A DNA stretch of 7,160 nt from Flavobacteriales bacterium (GTDB lineage: Bacteria; Bacteroidota; Bacteroidia; Flavobacteriales_D; SKUL01): the NCBI GenBank assembly GCA_007129985.1, contig SKUL01000369.1:1-7160 (forward strand), read 5' to 3'. The notes beneath the pieces are model-generated. The model had not been told where the DNA came from. It ran no database searches and worked only from the letters and a program-made list of their open reading frames with translations. The translations under genes and the position numbers were made by a program. Below are positions 1 through 6,461 of the stretch, piece by piece (positions within the stretch are counted from its first letter, which is position 1; each line of letters starts with the position of its first letter).

Positions 1-741
1 GGCACACCCATACACCGCCCCAAAGGCCAAACCAAGGCAGACGATGCAGATGCACCCACATTCGGCCCGTGCAGACTGCTTGACTTTGAACTGGAGATGG
101 CCTTTATCACCTTTGAGGGAAAAGCCCTTGGTCAATCTATCAGCACTGCCGAGGCCGATGATTACATTTTCGGGATGGTGCTGTTTAACGACTGGTCAGC
201 ACGCGATATTCAAAAATGGGAATACGTACCTCTGGGGCCATTCCTTGCGAAAAATTTTGCTTCATCTATTTCTCCATGGATTGTTACTCTCGATGCATTG
301 GAGCCATTCCGCGTCCCCGGTCCCACACAAAATCCGGAGGTATTGCCCTACCTGCGTTACGAGGGTCACAAGCATATCGAGATTAACCTCGAGGTTGCCC
401 TAACTCCTGAAGGCGGTGAAGAAAACACCATTTGCCGCAGCAACTACAAATACATGTACTGGAACATGAACCAGCAACTGGCCCATCACACAGTAAATGG
501 TTGCAATGTGCGAGCAGGTGATATGATGGCCTCAGGTACCATCAGTGGAGAAACTCCCGATGCCTATGGTTCGATGCTGGAGCTGAGCTGGAAAGGAACC
601 AAACCCATTCAACTAAGCGATGGCTCGGAAAGGAAATTCATCGCCGACGACGATACCATTACCATGCGCGGATATGCAGAGAAAAACGGTGTTCGCGTAG
701 GTTTTGGAGAAGTAAGCACCAAAGTACTTCCCGCCCTCTAA
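1..741 (+). CDS. fahA: Fumarylacetoacetase, C-terminal part (5' end outside window)
   Basis: Hydrolyses 4-fumarylacetoacetate to fumarate and acetoacetate, the last step of tyrosine/phenylalanine degradation, in the cytoplasm. The frame is open from base 1, so the 246 visible residues are the C-terminal catalytic domain. An internal Met at base 97 sits inside a conserved motif and is not the start. The residues match human FAH with a constant offset of about 169: the metal-binding pair E30/E32 in LDFELEMAF (human E199/E201), D64 in NDWSARDIQ (D233), Q71, Y75 and K84 in PLGPFLAKNF (Q240, Y244, K253). The ASGTISG and SMLELSWKGTKP segments and the family ending KVLPAL are also present, so the 3' end is intact. 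Roughly 170 N-terminal residues are missing. The stop lies only 5 bases before the next gene, which suggests one transcript. I see no defect in the visible part; the identification is near certain. Confidence 0.96.
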   Translation, partial: GTPIHRPKGQTKADDADAPTFGPCRLLDFELEMAFITFEGKALGQSISTAEADDYIFGMVLFNDWSARDIQKWEYVPLGPFLAKNFASSISPWIVTLDALEPFRVPGPTQNPEVLPYLRYEGHKHIEINLEVALTPEGGEENTICRSNYKYMYWNMNQQLAHHTVNGCNVRAGDMMASGTISGETPDAYGSMLELSWKGTKPIQLSDGSERKFIADDDTITMRGYAEKNGVRVGFGEVSTKVLPAL

Positions 742-746
742 CCTCT

Positions 747-2972
747 ATGGAAATCAAGGTAGATACCGAGCAGGAAAAACGCGATATACTTCGGGCGTAC
801 AGGGGCTTACTGCGCGTAACCAAAACCAAGGGTAAGAAAGACCGCGAATTGGTTCGCAAGGCCTTTGACCTCGCCCTTACCGCACACAAGGATATGCGGC
901 GTAAATCAGGCGAGCCCTATATCTACCACCCTTTGGCCGTGGCGCGCATCGTGGCCGAAGAAATTGGTCTCGGAACCACCAGCGTAATCGGGGCCTTGTT
1001 GCACGATACGGTTGAAGATACCTACATTACTCTGGAGGATATTGAGCATCTCTTCGGATCTCAGGTTAGGAAGATTATAGACGGTCTTACAAAGATTGAA
1101 GGGGTATTTGACCACACCACCTCCATTCAGGCTGAGAACTTCCGCAAAATGTTGCTCACCCTTTCTGATGATATTCGCGTGATACTCATCAAACTGGCCG
1201 ACCGTCTGCACAACATGCGCACGCTCGAGTCCATGCGTCGCGACAAGCAACTGAAAATTGCGTCTGAAACCAAGTTCATGTACGCGCCCCTCGCCCACCG
1301 ACTGGGGCTGTACGCCATCAAAAGTGAACTCGAAGACCTGGCACTGAAATACACCGAACCCGAGGTGTATGATGAAATCAACAGCAAACTCAAGAAGACA
1401 CAGGCTGTTCGTACGCGCTTCATCAACCGCTTTATCATTCCCATTAAGCGCGGATTGGAAGCAAGTGGTTTTAAATTCGAGATAAAAGGACGCACCAAGT
1501 CTATCTACTCCATCTACAACAAGATGCAGGAAAAAAAGGTGAGCTTCGAAGAAGTGTACGACCTTTTTGCCATCCGCGTCATTATAGATACCGCTCTAGA
1601 AAACGAAAAAGCCGACTGCTGGCGGGCCTACTCTGTGGTTACCGACTACTACAAGCCCAATCCCGACAGACTTCGCGACTGGATTTCAACCCCGAAAGCC
1701 AACGGGTATGAATCGCTGCACACCACTGTAATGAGTCCCACCGGGAAATGGGTTGAGGTGCAGATTCGTACGCGGCGAATGGATGAAATCAGTGAAAAAG
1801 GCTTTGCCGCACATTGGAAGTACAAAGAAGGAGGACAGCAGGAATCAGGACTCGACGCCTGGCTCACACGCATCCGCGAAATGCTGGAGAACACCAACAG
1901 CGATACCCTTGATTTTATTGACGATTTCAAGCTGAACCTCTTTGCCGACGAAATTTTTGTGTTCACTCCCAAAGGAGACCTTTTTAGTTTGCCGATGGGT
2001 GCCACTGCGCTAGACTTTGCCTTTGAAATTCACTCACAGGTAGGCTCTAGTTGTTTGGGTGCCAAGGTGAACAACAAGCTCGTTCCGTTGAGCCACGAAC
2101 TGCGAAGCGGCGATCAGGTAGAAATTATCACGTCTCAAAAACAAAAGCCCAAGGCCGACTGGCTCAACTTTGTTGTTACCGGAAAGGCCAAATCCAAAAT
2201 TAAGGCAGCCCTCAAGGAAGAGCGGAAAAAAATTGCCGAAATGGGCCGCGAAATGCTAGAGCGCAAACTCCGAAATATCAAGGTGGACTATCTGAGCATC
2301 AACATCACCGAGCTCGAAAAGCATTTTAAGGTTGACAGCGCTTTGGAGATGTATTACCAGATTGCAAAAGGAAAGATTGACCTCAAAAAATTGCGTAACT
2401 ACCGCGTTGAAAACGGCCTGATTAAGTTTGAGGAAAAGAAATCCGAACAAAAGTCAGCCGAAACGCTAGAAAACCTGGTGCAGGAGGGCCGAACACCGAA
2501 CGAAACCCTCACCATTGGCGATGACATGAAGCAGGTAGATTACTCGCTTGCCAAGTGCTGCAACCCTATACCTGGCGATGATGTATTTGGATTTGTTACA
2601 GTAAACGAAGGCATTAAGATTCATCGTGTAAACTGTCCAAATGCGGTTCAGTTATTGGGCAATTATGCTTACCGTGCCATCAAAGCGCGTTGGGCCAGCC
2701 AAAAAGCCAATGAGTTTTTGGCTACCATTCGTTTTTCGGGGATTGACGACGTGGGATTGGTGCACTCTATCACATCTGCCATTTCCAACGAATTGCGGGT
2801 AAACATGAAATCCATCAGTTTCGAGTCGAACGACGGTGTTTTTGAGGGACTTATCAGCCTGTATGTGTATGACACCGACCACCTGCACCAGCTCATCCGA
2901 AAGCTGAAACGCGTGCAGGGGGTGCGCGGCATTCAGCGCGTGGAAGCAGACGGTGGATTTGCGGCGGAATAA
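747..2972 (+). CDS. spoT: Bifunctional (p)ppGpp synthetase/hydrolase (Rel/SpoT, long RSH)
   Basis: Makes (p)ppGpp from ATP and GTP/GDP and degrades it again; the central enzyme of the stringent response, cytoplasmic and probably ribosome-associated. It has 741 residues, normal for a long RSH protein. The N-terminal HD hydrolase domain (about 35-195) looks active: R52, H61, the H86-D87 pair, E90-D91 and ADRLHN at 151-156. The synthetase domain (about 235-345) has GRTKSIYSIYNKM, D272 and E337 (EVQIRT), matching the two catalytic acids of the family. The loop that is RxKD in bifunctional enzymes and ExDD in synthetase-only RelA reads RLRD (308-311), so the basic, bifunctional-like state is kept. 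Then follow TGS (about 402-463), a helical region, a Cys/His zinc-finger segment (C604, C605, H626, C630) and a C-terminal ACT domain (about 655-735). The start ATG lies 5 bases after the fumarylacetoacetase stop, with no Shine-Dalgarno. The symbol follows common usage; 'rel' would be equally apt. Confidence 0.97.
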   Translation: MEIKVDTEQEKRDILRAYRGLLRVTKTKGKKDRELVRKAFDLALTAHKDMRRKSGEPYIYHPLAVARIVAEEIGLGTTSVIGALLHDTVEDTYITLEDIEHLFGSQVRKIIDGLTKIEGVFDHTTSIQAENFRKMLLTLSDDIRVILIKLADRLHNMRTLESMRRDKQLKIASETKFMYAPLAHRLGLYAIKSELEDLALKYTEPEVYDEINSKLKKTQAVRTRFINRFIIPIKRGLEASGFKFEIKGRTKSIYSIYNKMQEKKVSFEEVYDLFAIRVIIDTALENEKADCWRAYSVVTDYYKPNPDRLRDWISTPKANGYESLHTTVMSPTGKWVEVQIRTRRMDEISEKGFAAHWKYKEGGQQESGLDAWLTRIREMLENTNSDTLDFIDDFKLNLFADEIFVFTPKGDLFSLPMGATALDFAFEIHSQVGSSCLGAKVNNKLVPLSHELRSGDQVEIITSQKQKPKADWLNFVVTGKAKSKIKAALKEERKKIAEMGREMLERKLRNIKVDYLSINITELEKHFKVDSALEMYYQIAKGKIDLKKLRNYRVENGLIKFEEKKSEQKSAETLENLVQEGRTPNETLTIGDDMKQVDYSLAKCCNPIPGDDVFGFVTVNEGIKIHRVNCPNAVQLLGNYAYRAIKARWASQKANEFLATIRFSGIDDVGLVHSITSAISNELRVNMKSISFESNDGVFEGLISLYVYDTDHLHQLIRKLKRVQGVRGIQRVEADGGFAAE

Positions 2973-2973
2973 G

Positions 2974-2981
2974 TAGCTTTG
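2974..2981 (+). promoter_or_regulatory. Bacteroidota-type -7 promoter element (TAnnTTTG) for the Fur-family gene
   Basis: TAGCTTTG matches the TAnnTTTG -7 consensus of the Bacteroidota primary sigma factor exactly. It lies in the 27-base gap between the Rel/SpoT stop and the ATG at 3000. Transcription would begin about 7-10 bases downstream, giving a short leader of roughly 10 bases. A -33 TTTG at the usual spacing is not evident; the nearest TTTG (2958-2961) is only 12 bases upstream, shorter than usual. An exact match in so short a gap is unlikely by chance, but the missing -33 box lowers certainty. Confidence 0.6.
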
Positions 2982-2999
2982 CACTTTAAGACAACGACC

Positions 3000-3446
3000 A
3001 TGAGTGGAGCATCCACCCACGAAAAAGTAAACGACATCTTTTCGGCCTACCTCGAGAACAACGGCCACCGAAAAACCCCGGAAAGATTTGCCATACTCAA
3101 TGAAATATACAACATTGACGGGCATTTCGACATCGAGTCGTTGTACGTCAACATGAAGAATAAGAACTACCGGGTGAGCAGAGCTACCCTGTACAACACC
3201 ATGGATCTTCTCTTGGCCTGCAATCTGGTACGCAAACATCAGTTCAGCAGCAACATCGCTCAGTTTGAAAAAGCACATGAATTCAAGCAGCACGACCATA
3301 TCATCCTTACCGATACCGGCGAGGTGATAGAGTTTTGCGATCCTCGGATTCAAAACATCAAAGCCACGCTCGAAGATATTTTTGGTGTGGATATCGTGCA
3401 CCACTCGTTGTACTTTTACGGAACCCGACGCGGAGAGAAAAAATGA
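3000..3446 (+). CDS. Fur-family transcriptional regulator lacking the CxxC zinc site
   Basis: A DNA-binding repressor of the Fur/PerR/Zur superfamily, 148 residues from ATG 3000. An in-frame TTG at 2979 would add seven residues but lies within the promoter element, so it is rejected. The N-terminal winged helix carries the family recognition helix (VSRATLYNTMDLL, 59-71). The dimerisation half has FE at 89-90, the HDH metal motif (98-100), GEVIEF (107-112) and HHSLYFYG (134-141), which aligns with NHSLYLYG of E. coli Fur. H42, E90, H98, H100, E111 and H135 are plausible metal ligands. Where E. coli Fur has the structural CxxC, this protein has L103 and T106, so the Cys4/Cys3 zinc site is absent. 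E111 corresponds to the Glu of Fur rather than the Asp of peroxide-sensing PerR, which argues against a classical PerR. The metal or signal sensed cannot be read from sequence. The neighbours (Rel/SpoT and PurA) do not suggest iron transport. Confidence 0.9.
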   Translation: MSGASTHEKVNDIFSAYLENNGHRKTPERFAILNEIYNIDGHFDIESLYVNMKNKNYRVSRATLYNTMDLLLACNLVRKHQFSSNIAQFEKAHEFKQHDHIILTDTGEVIEFCDPRIQNIKATLEDIFGVDIVHHSLYFYGTRRGEKK

Positions 3447-3487
3447 ACTTCGCAACCATTCAACAAGCATCAATAAACCCAACATAG
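3443..3487 (+). other. Possible 14-codon mini-ORF between the Fur-family gene and purA
   Basis: An ATG at 3443 overlaps the regulator's TGA stop (ATGA) and opens a 14-residue frame, MNFATIQQASINPT, ending at TAG 3485-3487, 62 bases before purA. The ATGA geometry would permit translational re-initiation. There is no run of regulatory codons such as would mark an attenuator peptide, and frames this short arise readily by chance. Listed only because it is one of two visible structures in this 103-base spacer. Confidence 0.15.
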
Positions 3488-3514
3488 CGGCCTGAGAGCC
3501 CGCACTATTACTCA

Positions 3515-3534
3515 AGGGTGTCAAACATCACCCT
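3515..3534 (+). other. Small inverted repeat (hairpin) in the purA leader
   Basis: AGGGTG (3515-3520) and CACCCT (3529-3534) are perfect 6-base complements around an 8-base loop, ending 15 bases before the purA ATG. No T-run follows on the + strand (an A-run does, GCAAAAAACC), so it is not a rho-independent terminator for the upstream gene. It could be a protein-binding palindrome or a 5' UTR stem affecting initiation. A six-pair stem is not strong evidence on its own. Confidence 0.25.
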
Positions 3535-3549
3535 GCAAAAAACCATAAA

Positions 3550-4830
3550 ATGAAAGCTGACGTACTGCTCGGACTCCAATGGGGAGATGAAGGAAAAGGA
3601 AAGATTGTTGACGTTCTCACCCCCAACTACGAAATCATTGCGCGTTTTCAGGGAGGCCCCAATGCCGGTCACACCTTGGAATTCAACGGAATTAAACACG
3701 TGCTGCACACTATACCTTCAGGAGTGTTTCGCGATACTACCATGAACGTGATTGGCAACGGCGTGGTGATTGACCCCATCATCCTGAAAAAAGAAATTGA
3801 GGCGCTATTACAATACGATGTTCCTGTTTTCAAGAATATTCTCATTTCGCGCAAGGCGCACCTCATCCTTCCTACTCACCGCATACTCGACGCTGCCAAT
3901 GAGCACCAAAAAGGAAAGATGAAGATTGGAAGTACCCTAAAGGGAATCGGCCCGACTTACATGGACAAAACCGGGCGTAACGGATTGAGAATAGGCGATG
4001 TGTTGAAGCCCAACTTCAGAGAGATTTACGACCAGCTTGTGAGCAAACACGAACACATGCTGGCCCAGTTTGATTTTGACTACGACCTGGCACCCATGCA
4101 GCAGGAGTGGCTCGAAAGCATTGAATTTCTGAAGAAAATGACCATCATTGACAGCGAGCACTACCTCAACAACGCCCTCAACTCAGGAAAATCCATTTTG
4201 GCAGAGGGAGCACAAGGCTCGTTGTTGGATATTGACTTCGGAACCTATCCTTATGTTACTTCGTCCAATACGCTTTGCTCCGGTGCGTGCTCAGGATTGG
4301 GTATTGCTCCAAATCGCATTCAGGAAGTTTTCGGAATATTCAAGGCCTACTGTACCCGTGTGGGTAGCGGCCCCTTCCCTACTGAATTACATGACGATAC
4401 AGGCGAAATGATGCGCAAGGTGGGGCATGAATTTGGCGCCACTACAGGAAGACCCAGAAGATGCGGCTGGCTGGATTTGCCCGCACTGAAATACGCCATC
4501 ATGATAAACGGTGTAACCCAGTTGCTCATGACCAAGGCCGATGTACTCTCGGTGTTTGAATCTATCAAGGTGTGTACGGCCTACGAAATCAACGGCGAAG
4601 TGATAGATTACTTCCCTTACGACGTTAACATAGAAGGCATCAAACCTGTTTACAAAGAGATTCCCGGCTGGTCGGAGGATTTAACAGCGATGAATCAATG
4701 GGAGCAACTGCCTCCTGAGTTGATTGACTACATTGCATTTATTGAGCATGAAACCGGTGTGCCCGTGCGTGTTGTGTCGGTTGGACCCGACCGAAGCCAA
4801 ACCATTTTACGCGAAACCGTATCAGCCTGA
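3550..4830 (+). CDS. purA: Adenylosuccinate synthetase
   Basis: Joins IMP and aspartate using GTP to give adenylosuccinate, the first committed step of AMP synthesis; a cytoplasmic homodimer. It has 426 residues, the usual length. All family signatures are visible: the N-terminal glycine loop WGDEGKGK (11-18) with catalytic base D13, and GPNAGHT (36-42) with catalytic H41, both at the same numbers as in E. coli. GVVIDP (71-76), the IMP-loop region GIGPTYMDKTGRNGLR (132-147), AEGAQGSLLDID (218-229), TTGRPRR (298-304) and the guanine-specificity motif TKAD (328-331) follow. The ending VGPDRSQTI is typical. ATG 3550 starts the conserved N-terminus directly and follows an A-rich stretch, usual for Bacteroidota initiation. 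It lies 103 bases after the Fur-family gene and may have its own promoter or share the transcript; no TAnnTTTG box lies within the spacer. No anomaly in the protein. Confidence 0.98.
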   Translation: MKADVLLGLQWGDEGKGKIVDVLTPNYEIIARFQGGPNAGHTLEFNGIKHVLHTIPSGVFRDTTMNVIGNGVVIDPIILKKEIEALLQYDVPVFKNILISRKAHLILPTHRILDAANEHQKGKMKIGSTLKGIGPTYMDKTGRNGLRIGDVLKPNFREIYDQLVSKHEHMLAQFDFDYDLAPMQQEWLESIEFLKKMTIIDSEHYLNNALNSGKSILAEGAQGSLLDIDFGTYPYVTSSNTLCSGACSGLGIAPNRIQEVFGIFKAYCTRVGSGPFPTELHDDTGEMMRKVGHEFGATTGRPRRCGWLDLPALKYAIMINGVTQLLMTKADVLSVFESIKVCTAYEINGEVIDYFPYDVNIEGIKPVYKEIPGWSEDLTAMNQWEQLPPELIDYIAFIEHETGVPVRVVSVGPDRSQTILRETVSA

Positions 4831-4862
4831 TAACTGGCACGAAAAGTGCGCTGCTGCTCGTC

Positions 4863-6461
4863 ATGAACAGTGCCTTCAAACTGGTTTTAAGCTTTGCGCT
4901 GGTCGCAATCTTGTCTTTACAAACCCTTGCTCAGGAAACCTCCAAAAAGAAAATTGAGCTGCTAAGAGCCAATTTTCAGGATTTTTCTGTGGATGTACAT
5001 CCTGACGCAACTCGCTTGATTGGCAACGTAATAATGAGGCACGAAGGGGTAATTATGTACTGCGACAGTGCCTACCTATACGACAGCAGTAACAGCCTCG
5101 ATGCCTTCAGCAATGTACACGTGAAACAGGGTGACACGCTCGACCTGTATGGCGACTTTCTCAAGTACAATGCCCCAACCCGGACTGCCGAGGTTTTTAA
5201 CAACATCACCCTGAAAGACAAGGAGATGATTCTCACCACAGACTATCTCCTCCACAACCTTCGCACCGATATCTCAACTTACCTGAACGGAGGAAAAATT
5301 GTGAGCACCGAGAACGACAACGTGCTTGTGAGTCAACGCGGTGACTACTACAGCAAAACGCGCTTCATGTTCTTTAAAGACGATGTGGTTCTCACCACCG
5401 AGAAGTACACCATCTACACGGACTCGCTGCGTTACGACATGGAAACCGAGATTGCATACTTCATTGGCCCTACCGAAATTATTTCGAAAGACAGCTACAT
5501 CTATTGCGAAAACGGCTGGAGCGATACACGTCGCAACATTTCGCAATTCAACCAGAACGCATACGTAATCAGTGATACCCAGCGCATGGAGGGCGACAGC
5601 TTGTTCTACGACCAGAACATCGGTATGGGCAAAGCCTTTAACAATGTGCAGATTACTGACACTGTCAACAACTACATCATCAACGGAGATTTTGCCATTC
5701 ATTACGACAGTACAGGACATTCGCTCGTTACAGAACGTGCAATGCTCACCCTGATAGACGGCCCCGATTCATTGTACCTGCACGGCGATACCTTGTTTTC
5801 GGTGAAAGACTCTTCTGGCAATCACATCGTTCACGCCTATCATAGGGTAAAATTTTTCCGAAACGACATGCAAGGAAAATGCGACTCGCTCACCTACCAC
5901 GATGCCGATTCTATCATTGTGATGTACCACACGCCGGTTCTATGGTCTGACGAAAATCAAATCAACGGCCGCATCATCAACCTCTATCTGAAAACCGGTG
6001 GCCTCGATAGGATGTACATCGAACAAGACTCCTTTATTACCTCAGAGGCCGGACCCAATCAGTACAACCAAATTAAGGGAAACTACCTCACCGGGTATTT
6101 CGAAAAAGGAAAGCTTGCAAGGGTCTGGGTGGAAGGAAACGGAGAAACTGTGTACTACGCCAAGGAAGAGAATGAAGGTGAAGATGACAAGGATATTGGC
6201 ATGAACAGATTGATATGTAGCGACATACGCATTTTCCTTGAAGACAACGAAGTGCAGAAAATTGTATTCATTGATATGCCGAGCGGAACCCTCTACCCCA
6301 TTGACCAGGTTCCCGGAGGCGAAGACCAACTGAAAGGTTTCCGTTGGGACCCCTCCTGGCGACCGCTCGACAAAGACGACATTTTCAGGAAAGACGCTCC
6401 CGAAGGTGTAGCTGCGGTGGCATCAACCGAAAAAGACGCTGATGAAGCTCCTGCTGATTGA
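4863..6461 (+). CDS. Secreted OstA-like (LptA/LptD-N-type jellyroll) envelope protein
   Basis: A 532-residue exported protein of the Bacteroidota OstA-like type, related to the beta-jellyroll fold of LptA and the N-terminal domain of LptD, which carry lipopolysaccharide across the periplasm. A signal peptide is clear: K6, a hydrophobic core from 7 to 19, and probable cleavage after T-L-A23. There is no lipobox cysteine, so it is not a lipoprotein. The OstA-like N-domain starts near residue 30 (LIGNVIMRHEGVIMYCDSA at 52-70). A degenerate repeat, roughly G-D-[ST]-L-x-Y followed by an aromatic/valine strand, recurs at about 90, 187, 245, 309 and 341, as expected for stacked strands. Residues 491-508 (GFRWDPSWRPLDKDDIF) resemble the conserved end of the family; a short acidic tail follows. 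No transmembrane beta-barrel is present, so it is not a full LptD. It begins 32 bases after purA and overlaps the next gene by 20 bases. The exact role in LPS transport is inferred from fold only. Confidence 0.85.
   Translation: MNSAFKLVLSFALVAILSLQTLAQETSKKKIELLRANFQDFSVDVHPDATRLIGNVIMRHEGVIMYCDSAYLYDSSNSLDAFSNVHVKQGDTLDLYGDFLKYNAPTRTAEVFNNITLKDKEMILTTDYLLHNLRTDISTYLNGGKIVSTENDNVLVSQRGDYYSKTRFMFFKDDVVLTTEKYTIYTDSLRYDMETEIAYFIGPTEIISKDSYIYCENGWSDTRRNISQFNQNAYVISDTQRMEGDSLFYDQNIGMGKAFNNVQITDTVNNYIINGDFAIHYDSTGHSLVTERAMLTLIDGPDSLYLHGDTLFSVKDSSGNHIVHAYHRVKFFRNDMQGKCDSLTYHDADSIIVMYHTPVLWSDENQINGRIINLYLKTGGLDRMYIEQDSFITSEAGPNQYNQIKGNYLTGYFEKGKLARVWVEGNGETVYYAKEENEGEDDKDIGMNRLICSDIRIFLEDNEVQKIVFIDMPSGTLYPIDQVPGGEDQLKGFRWDPSWRPLDKDDIFRKDAPEGVAAVASTEKDADEAPAD

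Noticed and set aside
44..403. A 119-codon + frame overlapping fumarylacetoacetase
   Set aside because: It is out of frame with a strongly conserved enzyme and resembles no known protein.
97..741. Treating the ATG at 97 as the start of a short fumarylacetoacetase
   Set aside because: The same frame is open and conserved upstream to base 1 (FGPCRLLDFELEMAF), so this Met is internal and the gene is cut by the window edge.
3377..3384. A TAnnTTTG match (TATTTTTG) inside the Fur-family gene as a purA promoter
   Set aside because: It is within coding sequence, about 165 bases before purA, with no upstream TTG at the right spacing. One or two such matches per strand are expected by chance in this length.
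3486..3503. A second stem (GGC/GCC) in the purA leader as a terminator
   Set aside because: Only three uninterrupted pairs and no T-run follow; too weak to call.
2652..3524. A 290-codon open frame on the - strand, antisense to the end of Rel/SpoT and the whole Fur-family gene
   Set aside because: It lies opposite two genes with clear family motifs, its translation has no recognisable domain, and it shadows their codon structure.
5274..5720. A 148-codon open frame on the - strand within the OstA-like gene
   Set aside because: The valine-rich translation matches an antisense shadow of the sense codons; the sense frame has a signal peptide and family features.
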